48,214 bases of DNA from an uncultured Bacteroidales bacterium (GCA_900319645.1 ONPG01000016.1:1-48214); one strand, 5' to 3'. Positions 33,721 to 46,124 are shown, numbered from the stretch's first letter. Notes: a model not told the origin generated them from the sequence alone. Translations and numbers: made by a program.

Positions 33721-33760
33721 TATAAGGAGAGCAGCCTTTTTCGGGCACACTCTCCTTATA
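33721..33760 (-). terminator. Stem-loop between the PpiD-like and transporter genes
   Basis: Perfect 11-bp stem TATAAGGAGAG / CTCTCCTTATA with an 18-nt loop. There is no long T-run on the minus strand, so it may act as a processing or attenuating structure rather than a full terminator. Confidence 0.5.
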
Positions 33761-33778
33761 ATATACACGCGCGCGTGA

Positions 33779-35770
33779 TTATTGGAAGTTAGCGCGGTTG
33801 TCGGTTACCTCAGCTTTGTCCTCCATCAGTTGGAGTGCCTGATAAGTCAGGTAGTTCATACGGCTTGCGAGCTGGTTCTTCTCTGCCTCGGCGTTGAACT
33901 CGTCAGAACTGTTGATAGCAGCTCCGGTTTTTACCATAAACACGCCCATGTTACCTTTGATCGGAGCGCTGAGTTGGTTCTCGCCCAGAGCGAGCGTAGC
34001 GCCGATGACGGCAGGTTCCATTCCGGCGTTGCCGAAACGGCTGTCAGCCAGGGTCACACGGTCAACCGACTGGATCTTCTGACCCATTTTCTCAGCAGCA
34101 GCCTCGAGGCTCTCTACGCCCTTGAGCTGTTTGGTCAGATAGGCAGCCTTGGCGTTGTTGGTAGCCTCGCGGGTGAGCTCGGCGCGTACTGCCTCCAGCG
34201 AACGGTATTCGCCGTCGTTCACCTCGGTCAGAGCGGCTACGATAAACTGCTGGCCGCACTCGAAGACGTCAGAAACCTGACCTTCTTTCGCCTCAAACGC
34301 CCAGCGAACGATAGGACGGCTGGATTTGAGCTGACCTACTTTGTCGGTGTTGGCGGTGAGGTTGTATTGCGGAACAACGGTCAAGCCTGCCTCGCCGGCT
34401 GCTTTCTCCATTTTCTCTGCGGTCTGGTTATTCACGATGAACTGCTTGGCCTGGTTGTAGATGATCGAGTAGGTCTTGCTCGACGGAGTAACCTCGCGTG
34501 CCAGGATAGCCAGTTTCACTTTCGGTGTCGGTTTGCCGATCTCCATCACTTCGTAGGTCTGCTCGCCCATGCCTACAGCCACGGTGAAGCGTGTGCCGCG
34601 TTTGCCGGCGAAAGCGGGCTCGGCGATGTTCTTTGGCAGGTCGGTTGCGCGGAACCATCCGAGTTCCTGATCCTCGCCGCCCTCTACGATCGCTTTGAGT
34701 TCCACCGAGTCCGGCTTGCTGTAGCCGCACTCGATGATACGAGCCATCGCGTAGGTGTTGTTCTCAAAAAGGATCTCGGTGCACTGGTTGGCTTTGGCGC
34801 CCTTGGCGAACGCAAAGTCCTTGAACTGAGCGGGAACGGTCTCCTCCGAGTAGTCGCGGCCATCGTACATAACGTCCGAATTGGTGTTGACAACCAGGCT
34901 GACATCCTCGGTGGTGGCGAACTCGTCTTTCAGGTTCTCCATCAGGGTCTGGGCTGCCTTGAAATCGTCCTCCGAAGGAACGATGTTGAAAGCAACGTAT
35001 TTGATAGCGCGGTTAGGAGTCTGTTTGTATTGCTCTTTGTGCTGCGCATAGAGTTTTTTGATGTCGCCTTCGCTCACTTTCACCAGGCTGTCGGCTACGG
35101 TGAAATACGGCTGCATCACATATTCTGCTGCTACGCCGTGCTGACGGTTGTCGAAGGCGTACTGAGCATCCAGGCTGTTGGCCTTGAGCATGTGCTGGAG
35201 CAGGTTGACATATTTCTCCTGCAGGTAGCTGATGCGTACAGCGTTCTCCCAGTAGAGCCAATAAGTCTTAGCCTGAGCCAGGTTCGGGTTCTCGCTGTCC
35301 TCGGCGTTGATGGCCTGCAACAGACCCACTACTGCCTCGCGGCTGAACTGTCCGTCCTCGCCTGCAAAGGCACGGCGGCTGCGGATAATCTGGTGAGGGT
35401 TCTCGCCAATACAGAGCTCGCTGAGCTCGTCTGCCGTTACCTCCATACCAATTTCCTCGGCTTGTGCGCGCAACGTGTAATCCATCATCAGCATGTTCCA
35501 CACCTGATTGCGGATCTGCGCACTCATGTCCTCGTCAAAATCAGAACGACCGGTCTCAATCTTATAGACCTCGGTCAGTTGCTCCTTAGCGGCTTCATAC
35601 TCGGTGTAGTGAATTTTCTTACCCTCAATCACGCCGACGTTCTCGCGGCTACGGTTGAAGAAACTGCTACCCGAGTTCAAAAAGTCACCCAGGATAAATG
35701 CCAGCATGGCCAAGCCCACGATTGCTATCAGCAGGGCGCCATGGTTACGAATTTTTTGTAAAGTTGCCAT
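33779..35770 (-). CDS. PpiD/SurA-like periplasmic folding factor
   Basis: 663 aa with one N-terminal membrane helix (ALLIAIVGLAMLAFILGDFL, residues 12-31), then a SurA-N/PpiD-like helical domain (VGVIEGKKIHYTEYEAAKEQ; VWNMLMMDYTLRAQAEEIGM; VTADELSELC). The middle contains a parvulin-like region whose active-site residues I cannot confirm, and the C-terminal part (FECGQQFIVAALTEVNDGEY) looks like a second chaperone-like module. By family it is an inner-membrane-anchored peptidylprolyl isomerase or chaperone assisting outer-membrane and secreted proteins. It lies 29 nt after the lipoprotein gene, so it is probably cotranscribed. Confidence 0.85.
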   Translation of the reverse strand: MATLQKIRNHGALLIAIVGLAMLAFILGDFLNSGSSFFNRSRENVGVIEGKKIHYTEYEAAKEQLTEVYKIETGRSDFDEDMSAQIRNQVWNMLMMDYTLRAQAEEIGMEVTADELSELCIGENPHQIIRSRRAFAGEDGQFSREAVVGLLQAINAEDSENPNLAQAKTYWLYWENAVRISYLQEKYVNLLQHMLKANSLDAQYAFDNRQHGVAAEYVMQPYFTVADSLVKVSEGDIKKLYAQHKEQYKQTPNRAIKYVAFNIVPSEDDFKAAQTLMENLKDEFATTEDVSLVVNTNSDVMYDGRDYSEETVPAQFKDFAFAKGAKANQCTEILFENNTYAMARIIECGYSKPDSVELKAIVEGGEDQELGWFRATDLPKNIAEPAFAGKRGTRFTVAVGMGEQTYEVMEIGKPTPKVKLAILAREVTPSSKTYSIIYNQAKQFIVNNQTAEKMEKAAGEAGLTVVPQYNLTANTDKVGQLKSSRPIVRWAFEAKEGQVSDVFECGQQFIVAALTEVNDGEYRSLEAVRAELTREATNNAKAAYLTKQLKGVESLEAAAEKMGQKIQSVDRVTLADSRFGNAGMEPAVIGATLALGENQLSAPIKGNMGVFMVKTGAAINSSDEFNAEAEKNQLASRMNYLTYQALQLMEDKAEVTDNRANFQ

Positions 35771-35799
35771 TTTTTTGTTTTAAGTTTATATTTTTTTGT

Positions 35800-36702
35800 T
35801 TATTCTGCTTCTTCGATGATCTCCACATTTCCGTTTTTCATTTCGGCTGTGGTGTTGTATTTCATGATCGGACCGGTCAAACGTACTTTCTGTCCTACCT
35901 GAACAGCCTCGCCGTTCGGTACGTTGCAGTAGTACGACTCAAAGACTTTCTTGCCGGCTTGCACGTCGTCGATCCAGAAAATCTGCTGGCCGCGGCTGAC
36001 TTCTGCTTTGTAGCCTTCGCTCTGTACGTAGCCTTCGATCACATAGATATCCTTGGTCGCCACGTTGTTCTCCGGCAGGGCGAGAGCAGCTGCTTTGGCT
36101 TCCGCGCAGGTGGCGTAGATCGTGTCTGCAGGAATCAGGTCCTCCGCAAACACCTCGTTGAAATGCTCGTTGGATGAAGCCTGCGTGGAGCACGTACCGT
36201 CGTTCTCGATGATTCCGTTATAATTGGTAATACGGCATTTTACTACCACAAAATCGCCTATCTCCAGAGACTCGTGATCCGGGAATTTCGTGCCGTTCGG
36301 ACCTAAAATACGATAGCAATAGAATAGTTTCTCGCTCATGTAGTCGTTACGTGCGCTCAGGTAGGCGTAGTCGTTACCGTATTGTTTGAATTTGTCCTCA
36401 AAATCCGCTTTCGCACGTTGCGTCGCGTCAAAACTGTGTACCCAGCCTTTGATGTAGTATTCCTTGTCCGACGAAGCACCCGAAGCCAGACGTTTGCCGA
36501 TTTTTACTGCCTCATACACGTTGATAGCGCCCTCCGGGATATTCACACCTTCCGGATCAGGCGTCGGATCCGGATCAACCAATACCGGAAGCGAATCCTG
36601 GTTGTACTTGTTGTCGCCGGGACCGTCTATATAGGCTTTCTCCTTGCAACTGAACAGGCAAAGCGCCAAAACACATGTCAAAATCAATTGTACTTTTTTC
36701 AT
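35800..36702 (-). CDS. Lipoprotein with two OB-fold-like domains
   Basis: 300 aa. A lipoprotein signal peptide ends in the lipobox LFSC (Cys19). After a Pro/Asp linker (VLVDPDPTPDPEG) there are two OB-fold-like modules. The first, at about 62-160, reads YYIKGWVHSF ... LEIGDFVVVKCRITNYNGII. The second, at about 190-297, reads DIYVIEGYVQSEGY ... VQVGQKVRLTGPIMKYN. Such domains are common in Bacteroidota exported proteins, often next to nucleases, but ligand and role are unknown. Promoter at 36789-36820; divergent from infC. Confidence 0.7.
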   Translation of the reverse strand: MKKVQLILTCVLALCLFSCKEKAYIDGPGDNKYNQDSLPVLVDPDPTPDPEGVNIPEGAINVYEAVKIGKRLASGASSDKEYYIKGWVHSFDATQRAKADFEDKFKQYGNDYAYLSARNDYMSEKLFYCYRILGPNGTKFPDHESLEIGDFVVVKCRITNYNGIIENDGTCSTQASSNEHFNEVFAEDLIPADTIYATCAEAKAAALALPENNVATKDIYVIEGYVQSEGYKAEVSRGQQIFWIDDVQAGKKVFESYYCNVPNGEAVQVGQKVRLTGPIMKYNTTAEMKNGNVEIIEEAE

Positions 36703-36788
36703 ATCGGTAATTATTTTTCGGTTTCAATTCAAGGCCTTTTCCGCCACCTGACTAAGGGCTACTTGCTCTAAGGCGATAAAAAAACGTG

Positions 36789-36820
36789 CAAAGATACACA
36801 TTTTTTCTCACACGCGCAAA
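36789..36820 (-). promoter_or_regulatory. Promoter of the lipoprotein gene
   Basis: Minus strand TTTG (36817-36820), 20-nt spacer, TATCTTTG (36789-36796). Confidence 0.75.
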
Positions 36821-36855
36821 TAAATTGGAAAAAAAGTGAAAAAAAACGCATTTTT

Positions 36856-36887
36856 CTTGCAGGATTCAAAAATTTGTTGTAATTTTG
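36856..36887 (+). promoter_or_regulatory. Promoter of infC
   Basis: CTTG (36856-36859), 20-nt spacer, TAATTTTG (36880-36887). The leader that follows (36888-36964) contains GGGC-N7-GCCC and then the ribosome-binding site. Confidence 0.75.
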
Positions 36888-36950
36888 TGCGCTTTTTCAA
36901 GGGTAGGGCATAGTGTGCCCGCGCGATAAGCATAATATTTACTTAATTTT

Positions 36951-36967
36951 GGGAGGATAAAACTATA
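36951..36967 (+). promoter_or_regulatory. Strong ribosome-binding site and AUA start of infC
   Basis: GGGAGG (36951-36956) followed 8 nt later by ATA (36965-36967). A real Shine-Dalgarno is rare in this window. It fixes the start well upstream of the first in-frame ATG (37109). Confidence 0.75.
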
Positions 36968-37522
36968 GCAACACCTCAACCCAGACCGCGCGGCGGTCGT
37001 GTTATCAAAGAGGATCCGCATCGTATTAACGACAAAATCCGCGGAGTCCAACAAGTACGCCTTATTGGCGAGAATGTAGAGCCGGGTATCTACGATTTCA
37101 AACAGGCTATGCGTATGGCTGACGACCAGAACCTCGACCTCGTCGAGATTGCTGCCACCGCCAACCCGCCTGTATGCCGGATCATCGACTACCAGAAATT
37201 CCTGTACGCCCAAAAGAAAAAGCAGAAAGAGGCGAAGGCGAATGCCAAGAAAATGGAGGTCAAGGAAATCCGTTTCGGTCCGCAAACCGACGACCATGAC
37301 TACAATTTCAAACTCAAGCACGCCATCGAGTTCCTCAAGGAGGGCAACAAGGTTAAATCCTATGTCTTCTTCCGCGGACGTTCGATCGTCTTCAAGGAGC
37401 AGGGCGAGTTGCTGCTCGCGCGTTTCGCCAACGACCTCGCCGAATACGGCAAGCCGGATAATGTGCCGACGCTCGAAGGAAAGCGAATGATACTCAACCT
37501 CAGTCCTAAAAGCTCGAAGTAA
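36965..37522 (+). CDS. infC: Translation initiation factor IF-3
   Basis: 185 aa if begun at the ATA at 36965. The reading frame upstream of the first ATG (37109) clearly encodes the IF-3 N-terminal domain: [74 protein letters not shown]. The C-terminal domain carries [20 protein letters not shown] and [14 protein letters not shown]. No ATG, GTG or TTG fits the family N-terminus; the frame upstream closes at TAA 36944-36946. A near-cognate start is the known basis of IF-3 autoregulation in E. coli (AUU). First gene of infC-rpmI-rplT. Confidence 0.93.
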   Translation: MATPQPRPRGGRVIKEDPHRINDKIRGVQQVRLIGENVEPGIYDFKQAMRMADDQNLDLVEIAATANPPVCRIIDYQKFLYAQKKKQKEAKANAKKMEVKEIRFGPQTDDHDYNFKLKHAIEFLKEGNKVKSYVFFRGRSIVFKEQGELLLARFANDLAEYGKPDNVPTLEGKRMILNLSPKSSK

Positions 37523-37860
37523 ACGTTTTTTGCTTACTGAACGTTTACGAGACGCTTACGGGAGACATACGGGACGATAGAGGCAAGGATCAGCACTTGT
37601 TCCGTGGGACTTAGTGACGGTATCTCGTCGGTATCTCGTCGGTATCACACGACACCGCGTCGGGAACACATCGACGTTTAGTCGAATCAGTATCGCATCC
37701 TGTCGGACCCTATAATATATATAATATATTATCCCGTTGAATTTGAAAACAACGCCTTTCGGGGCGAAAACCATAAGTCGTAGGGCCTACCTTAATTACG
37801 CGCCGGGTGCGCGTGGCTGCCCGAGACTTTATTATTAACAATTTAAATTTTTTATTCAAA
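37523..37860 (+). promoter_or_regulatory. Structured gap between infC and rpmI (possible L20 leader)
   Basis: 338 nt without a gene. The left half holds word tracts (CGTTTACGAGACGCTTACG... at 37539-37580; TCTCGTCGGTATC twice at about 37621-37646) and an AT-rich TATAATATATATAATATATT stretch. The right half holds hairpins CGTTG-N10-CAACG, CGCC-N5-GGGCG-like, GTAGGGCCTAC and GCGC-N5-GCGC just ahead of rpmI. A ribosomal-protein leader regulating rpmI-rplT is plausible but unproven. Confidence 0.45.
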
Positions 37861-38058
37861 ATGCCTAAGGTAAAAACGAACTCCGGTGCTAAAAAGCGTT
37901 TCACGCTTACCGGAACCGGTAAAATCAAGCGTAAGCACGCTTACAAAAGTCACATTCTGACGAAGAAGACTAAAAAGCAAAAACGCAACCTGACCCATGT
38001 TGCGCTCGTAGATCAAACGAACATGCGCTCCGTACGTGAGATGCTCCTGCTTCGTTAA
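37861..38058 (+). CDS. rpmI: Ribosomal protein bL35
   Basis: 65 aa, beginning [20 protein letters not shown] and continuing [20 protein letters not shown], the normal length and sequence pattern of bL35. The ATG at 37861 is preferred to an in-frame start at 37807 because the family always begins MPK-x-K-T. Followed after 32 nt by rplT. Confidence 0.98.
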   Translation: MPKVKTNSGAKKRFTLTGTGKIKRKHAYKSHILTKKTKKQKRNLTHVALVDQTNMRSVREMLLLR

Positions 38059-38090
38059 GTACTAACCATTAAAGTGAAAGGACAAGAGAA

Positions 38091-38441
38091 ATGCCAAGAT
38101 CAGTAAATCACGTTGCTTCGCGCAACCGTCGCAAGAAGATCATGTCGCTCACCCGTGGTAACTTTGGTGGTCGTGCAAATGTATGGACCGTTGCAAAGAA
38201 CACATGGGAGAAAGGTTTGCAGTACGCTTACCGCGATCGTAAGAACAAAAAACGTACCTTCCGTGCCCTCTGGATCCAGCGTATCAACGCTGCTGCACGC
38301 CTCGAGGGACTGAGCTACAGCCAACTCATGGGCTGCCTCAAGAAAGCAGGTATCGTCATCAACCGCAAGGTGCTCGCCGACCTCGCTATGAACCAGCCCG
38401 CTGCGTTCAAAGCTATCGTCGAGAAAGCTAAGAAAGCGTAA
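38091..38441 (+). CDS. rplT: Ribosomal protein bL20
   Basis: 116 aa, full length: [40 protein letters not shown] and [20 protein letters not shown] are typical. It binds 23S rRNA early in assembly and, in other bacteria, represses its own operon. Last gene of infC-rpmI-rplT, followed by a terminator. Confidence 0.98.
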   Translation: MPRSVNHVASRNRRKKIMSLTRGNFGGRANVWTVAKNTWEKGLQYAYRDRKNKKRTFRALWIQRINAAARLEGLSYSQLMGCLKKAGIVINRKVLADLAMNQPAAFKAIVEKAKKA

Positions 38442-38490
38442 ACGAACTTTCTTAACGGCGCGAAAAATGCGCACGTTCTTACAACAATGG

Positions 38491-38520
38491 GACTTGCTCG
38501 AAAGAGCAGGTCTTTTTGTT
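38491..38520 (+). terminator. Terminator of the infC-rpmI-rplT operon
   Basis: GACTTGCTC-GAAA-GAGCAGGTC followed by TTTTTGTTTTT. A weaker hairpin (AACGGCGC...GCGCACGTT) lies just before it. Confidence 0.9.
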
Positions 38521-38598
38521 TTTATACGTTCAAAATGCACAATTGTAAGGAAAGTTTTTCACGTTTTTTAGTATATTTGTCATTTTCTCTAAAAAAAG

Positions 38599-38630
38599 TT
38601 TGCATATTTCCATAAAAACAAGTAACTTTG
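38599..38630 (+). promoter_or_regulatory. Promoter of the AraC regulator
   Basis: TTTG (38599-38602), 20-nt spacer, TAACTTTG (38623-38630). Confidence 0.8.
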
Positions 38631-38660
38631 TAGCATATTTGACCAAGGAACTGTAATACG

Positions 38661-39557
38661 ATGGAAAAATTTATGAATGCATCCGAGGTTTACCCGGGTT
38701 ATTTCCAGGGAGGAGAGTTGTGGCATTGCGGAGATGACTTCTATTTAATCGAACATCCTAACTTCCAACCACAGACAATCATCTCGCAAACCGAGAAGAC
38801 TTGTTTTTTCGTAGTTACGAAAGGATGGATCAACGCTTTTGTGGACGGCTCTCCTATTAAACTGCTGCCTGGCATGTCTGTCAATATCATGCCGAAGCAA
38901 TCCGTGTCTGTCATGAGTTGCTCGGACGATATGGATGCGGTCGTGTATATCCTCTCCAAGAAAATCAGCGAGATGATTTTTATCAAGAAGGGTTTTGCGA
39001 TCTATACGGAAATGCGCAAGAACCCTGTAGTCGTCCACAACGATTACTCGATGCGTGTCATCTTGGATATCGTGAATATGTTGCGCGACACCTTGGAGCA
39101 CCCGCACGCCAACAACATGGTGGATGTGTGCGCCACCTTGCTCAATCTCTATTTCCGTCTGGCGGCGCCGGGAGATCTGCATCGGGACAAAACCGATTAC
39201 ATGCAGCAAACCCGCTATGAGCAAATCATGACACGGTTCACTTCTTTGCTGGAGAAATTCTATCAGCAGGAGAGGGGCGTGAAATTCTATGCCGACCAGC
39301 TTTGTGTCACTCCAAAATACCTGAGCGCTTGTACCAAGCACGTAACGGGACATACCGCCAACTGGTGGATTAACAGTTACGTACTGCGTGACGCTACGCA
39401 GATGCTGGTACACAGCAATTTGTCTGTCAAAGTTATTTCTACACGTCTCGGTTTCGACGACCAGATGCTCTTCGGAAAATACTTCCGCCGTCAAATGGGT
39501 GTTTCGCCCACGGAATACAAGAAACGCGAACAGAAACGTCTTACCACTCAGGCTTGA
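38661..39557 (+). CDS. AraC-family transcriptional regulator
   Basis: 298 aa. An N-terminal sensor domain (about 1-185; the cupin-like pattern KGWINAFVDGSPIKLLPGMS is visible) precedes a C-terminal DNA-binding domain at about 190-290 with two helix-turn-helices: VKFYADQLCVTPKYLSACTK and LSVKVISTRLGFDDQMLFGK, then YFRRQMGVSPTEYKKRE. No signal receiver or membrane part, so it is a one-component regulator; the ligand and targets are unknown. Monocistronic with its own promoter. It converges with dapA, leaving only 4 nt between the stops. Confidence 0.92.
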   Translation: MEKFMNASEVYPGYFQGGELWHCGDDFYLIEHPNFQPQTIISQTEKTCFFVVTKGWINAFVDGSPIKLLPGMSVNIMPKQSVSVMSCSDDMDAVVYILSKKISEMIFIKKGFAIYTEMRKNPVVVHNDYSMRVILDIVNMLRDTLEHPHANNMVDVCATLLNLYFRLAAPGDLHRDKTDYMQQTRYEQIMTRFTSLLEKFYQQERGVKFYADQLCVTPKYLSACTKHVTGHTANWWINSYVLRDATQMLVHSNLSVKVISTRLGFDDQMLFGKYFRRQMGVSPTEYKKREQKRLTTQA

Positions 39558-39561
39558 TCCG

Positions 39562-40443
39562 CTACGCTAATTGCGAGCGGATGGCTTCTTGTACAGCTGT
39601 ACTGTTGCTCACTAACGGTAAGCGCAATACATTTTCAATAATCCCTTTTTGCGCCAGAACGGTTTTGATGCCGGCGGGATTGCCTTCGGCAAACAGCAGA
39701 CGGATCATCTCTCCGTATTGAGCCTGCAGGGCTGCGTCTTTCTCATGCACGATCCGGCGGAAAGCCTCCGGGAAGGCGTTGCTGGCCACGGAGATAAGTC
39801 CCGCCGCTCCGGCTTCCATGAGTTCGCACGCTATCGCATCGTCGCCGCTTATCACAAGAAAATCGTCATCCTGAATGTCTGGTTTTGAATGGAAAAGAGC
39901 AATCAACTCCTTGATTTGGTTGATGTTGCCAGACGCTTCTTTGATGGCTGCAATCTTGTCGGGATGTGCCTCATAGATACGCATAACGGTCTCGGGAAGC
40001 AGGTTCACGCCCGTGCGCCCGGGTACATTGTATAGTATAACAGGAACAGGACTCGCTTCGGCAATCGCCGAGAAATGTCGGAACAGACCTTCCTGCGAAG
40101 GCTTGTTGTAGTACGGGCACACACTCAGTATGGCGGCATAGTTCTCTTTCAGTTCGCTTTCAAGCGTTTTCAGTTCAGCACATACAGTTGCGGTATTGTT
40201 GCCTCCCACGCCTAACACAAGCGGCAAACGGCCTTGCACGTACGCGGCAATATGCTGCCTTACTGCTTTGCGCTCCTCGGCGCTTAGCGTAACGGCTTCG
40301 CCTGTTGTGCCCAGCACAACGAGGTAGTCCACTCCGCCTGCCAACTGTGTGTCCAGCAGACGCTCCAAAGCCGGGTAATCAACCGACAAATCTTGTTTGA
40401 ACGGCGTAATCAAAGCCGTTCCTAATCCTTTCAGTTCGTTCAT
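39562..40443 (-). CDS. dapA: 4-hydroxy-tetrahydrodipicolinate synthase
   Basis: A 293-aa TIM-barrel aldolase condensing pyruvate and aspartate semialdehyde, first committed step to lysine and diaminopimelate. GTTGEAVTLS (45-54), YYNKPSQEGL (111-120), Tyr138 in YNVPGRTGVNL and Schiff-base Lys168 in AIKEASGN are all present. Full length. Last gene of the run nuclease-ligA-DUF6913-dapA, separated from the DUF6913 gene by an 89-nt word tract. Confidence 0.97.
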   Translation of the reverse strand: MNELKGLGTALITPFKQDLSVDYPALERLLDTQLAGGVDYLVVLGTTGEAVTLSAEERKAVRQHIAAYVQGRLPLVLGVGGNNTATVCAELKTLESELKENYAAILSVCPYYNKPSQEGLFRHFSAIAEASPVPVILYNVPGRTGVNLLPETVMRIYEAHPDKIAAIKEASGNINQIKELIALFHSKPDIQDDDFLVISGDDAIACELMEAGAAGLISVASNAFPEAFRRIVHEKDAALQAQYGEMIRLLFAEGNPAGIKTVLAQKGIIENVLRLPLVSNSTAVQEAIRSQLA

Positions 40444-40531
40444 ATCTCAATTCTCAATTCTCAATTATCAATTCTCAATTATCAATTCTCAATTATCAAT
40501 TGTCAATTGTCAATTGTCAATTATCAATTGT
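40443..40531. repeat. Word tract TCAATT (about nine copies)
   Basis: The longest tract in the window: CTCAATT, ATCAATT and GTCAATT words at 7-10 bp steps fill the whole gap between the DUF6913 gene and dapA. Same word family as 15536-15574 and 18141-18192. Confidence 0.95.
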
Positions 40532-40532
40532 A

Positions 40533-44735
<4,203 letters not shown>

Positions 44736-44755
44736 ATTTGATTAAAATTAGTGCG

Positions 44756-44787
44756 CAAAGTTACGATTTTTTTTGCAAGTATGCAAA
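44756..44787 (-). promoter_or_regulatory. Promoter of the nuclease-ligA run
   Basis: Minus strand TTTG (44784-44787), 20-nt spacer, TAACTTTG (44756-44763). Its -33 box lies inside the divergent ftsB promoter. Confidence 0.8.
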
Positions 44788-44803
44788 TTTTTTTGTAACT
44801 TTG
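44772..44803 (+). promoter_or_regulatory. Promoter of the ftsB/divIC gene
   Basis: TTTG (44772-44775), 20-nt spacer, TAACTTTG (44796-44803). It overlaps the divergent promoter by 16 bp. Confidence 0.8.
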
Positions 44804-44835
44804 CCGTCGATTTTACAAAAAGCGACCAGACAGAT

Positions 44836-45138
44836 ATGAAATTCCCCGAATGGATCACCCCAAGCAAATGGCAAGGATGGGTGAAATACGTTATAACATT
44901 GCTTGTTTTTCTTGTTGTCTATTTGTTCGTGGGCGACCAGAGTGTTCTTCGTTTTGTGCATCGCGGACGTGAGATCCGCCACTTGGAGGAGCAACGTGAC
45001 CGTTATTTGGAGGGAGCCGCACAGGCGCAAAAAGAGATACAGATGTTGCAGCAACCTGACAGCCTCGAGCGTTACGCGCGCGAACAATACTATATGCATA
45101 AAGACGGAGAAGATATCTATCTGGTCAAGGACGAGTGA
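44836..45138 (+). CDS. FtsB/DivIC-like septum formation protein
   Basis: 100 aa. A cytoplasmic stub, one membrane helix (YVITLLVFLVVYLFVGD), then a coiled-coil (HRGREIRHLEEQRDRYLEGA, AQAQKEIQMLQ) and the conserved end LERYAREQYYMHKDGEDIYL, the classic FtsB/DivIC layout of the divisome. The start at 44836 is fixed by the promoter at 44772-44803; longer open frame would begin inside the promoter. First of a small run with the 53-aa membrane protein and ruvC. Confidence 0.9.
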   Translation: MKFPEWITPSKWQGWVKYVITLLVFLVVYLFVGDQSVLRFVHRGREIRHLEEQRDRYLEGAAQAQKEIQMLQQPDSLERYAREQYYMHKDGEDIYLVKDE

Positions 45139-45172
45139 TAGATGCTCGAGAGATGCTTGAGAGATGCTCCAT
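45136..45172. repeat. Word tract GAGAGATGCT
   Basis: GATAGATGCTC, GAGAGATGCTT, GAGAGATGCTC: three tandem 10-11 bp words just after the ftsB stop codon. Confidence 0.85.
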
Positions 45173-45205
45173 GTTATGTTGTTAACCCACAAAAGACAAA
45201 CCCAT

Positions 45206-45367
45206 ATGAAACTCTCCCAAATTATTTTGTTAGCAGGAATGTTAATCCTGGTGGCGGGCGCTGTGATGAGCATGCTCGATATAGAGCCGTATGCCGACTA
45301 CGTGCTGATTACCGGCGCAGTGGTGGTGATCATCCGCGGCTTTATCCGCAACCACGAAAAGGAGTAA
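45206..45367 (+). CDS. Small two-helix membrane protein, 53 aa
   Basis: Starts MKLSQIILLAGMLILVAGAV (helix 1), then a short polar link (DIEPYAD) and helix 2 (YVLITGAVVVIIRGFI), ending in positively charged RNHEKE. This layout is common in Bacteroidota next to division or envelope genes; function unknown. The start at 45206 is chosen because upstream codons lie in the word-repeat gap. It lies between ftsB and ruvC on the same strand and is probably cotranscribed. Confidence 0.75.
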   Translation: MKLSQIILLAGMLILVAGAVMSMLDIEPYADYVLITGAVVVIIRGFIRNHEKE

Positions 45368-45438
45368 CTGTTTAACGTTTCTTTGAAAAAGAAACCATTT
45401 TAACTATTTAACGTCACGCAGTGACCATCTTAACGTTC
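45368..45438. repeat. Word tract TTTAACG
   Basis: TGTTTAACGTTTC, TTTTAACTA, TTTAACGTCAC, TCTTAACGTTC: degenerate TTTAAC(G) words between the small membrane protein gene and ruvC, with a GAAAC...GTTTC-type inverted repeat. Confidence 0.7.
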
Positions 45439-46074
45439 ATGCAGGACGCAGTCCGAAAGGAACATATAATCTTAGGCGTTGACCCGGGTACGCTCTATAT
45501 GGGTTACGCGGTTTTGCACACAATAGGTCAGCAGGTGGAGATCATGGATTTCGGCGTGCTGGACGTGCATAAACTTGACGGACAATATCCGCGGCTGCAA
45601 AAGGAGTTCTTCTTCTTGCAGGATTTGATAGACAGATACCATCCGAGTTGTCTGGCGATAGAGACGCAGTTTGTCGATAAAAACCCGCAGACGATGATCA
45701 AGATCGTGCACGCGCAAGGTGTGGCGATCGCAGCTGCTCTCAGCAAGGATGTACCGATCTATGAATACTCGCCTATGAAAATCAAGATGGCGATTACCGG
45801 TAACGGGCACTCCACCAAACAACAGGTGGCGGGAATGTTACAGCGGTTTCTGCATATCCCCGAAGAGCAGATGCCTAAGAAACTGGACGCGACGGACGCT
45901 CTGGGAATCGCTTATTGCCACTACCTACAATTGGGGATGCCGGTTAACGCAGAAGGCGGAGCGAAAGATTGGACCACTTATGCCAAGCGTAAAGGTTTGA
46001 CAGATAAAGGATTGACAGGTCCTGCGGCACAACTGGCGGCGGCTTTGGCTACTGTGAGTAAAAAGAAAAAGTGA
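45439..46074 (+). CDS. ruvC: Crossover junction endodeoxyribonuclease RuvC
   Basis: 211 aa if begun at the ATG at 45439 (a GTG at 45421 is possible). It resolves Holliday junctions. Catalytic residues seen: Asp15 in ILGVDPGTLYMGYAVL, Glu in CLAIETQFVDKNPQTM, and the final acidic pair in KKLDATDALGIAYCHYL. DNA-binding VHAQGVAIAAA and KIKMAITGNGHSTKQQVAGM are also typical. The protein is about 25-30 residues longer than usual at the C-terminus, with a Lys-rich tail (AKRKGLTDKGLTGPAAQL). Confidence 0.96.
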   Translation: MQDAVRKEHIILGVDPGTLYMGYAVLHTIGQQVEIMDFGVLDVHKLDGQYPRLQKEFFFLQDLIDRYHPSCLAIETQFVDKNPQTMIKIVHAQGVAIAAALSKDVPIYEYSPMKIKMAITGNGHSTKQQVAGMLQRFLHIPEEQMPKKLDATDALGIAYCHYLQLGMPVNAEGGAKDWTTYAKRKGLTDKGLTGPAAQLAAALATVSKKKK

Positions 46075-46092
46075 AAAAAAATATCCCTAAAA

Positions 46093-46124
46093 TTTGGTAG
46101 TGTCAAAAATTTGTTGTACCTTTG
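46093..46124 (+). promoter_or_regulatory. Promoter of the ferredoxin gene
   Basis: TTTG (46093-46096), 20-nt spacer, TACCTTTG (46117-46124). Confidence 0.8.

Noticed and set aside
33782-35761. 659-codon open frame antisense to the PpiD-like gene
   Set aside because: A mirror of the real gene in the complementary codon frame; no signal, domain or promoter supports it.
37807-37860. 18-residue N-terminal extension of bL35
   Set aside because: The family begins MPKVKT; the extension lies in the structured leader.
38442-38520. Bacteroidales small RNA directly behind rplT
   Set aside because: I see a weak hairpin and a normal terminator but no separate promoter, so only the terminator is reported.
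40443-40531. Insertion sequence remnant between the DUF6913 gene and dapA
   Set aside because: The tract is only TCAATT words; there are no terminal inverted repeats, target duplication or transposase residues.
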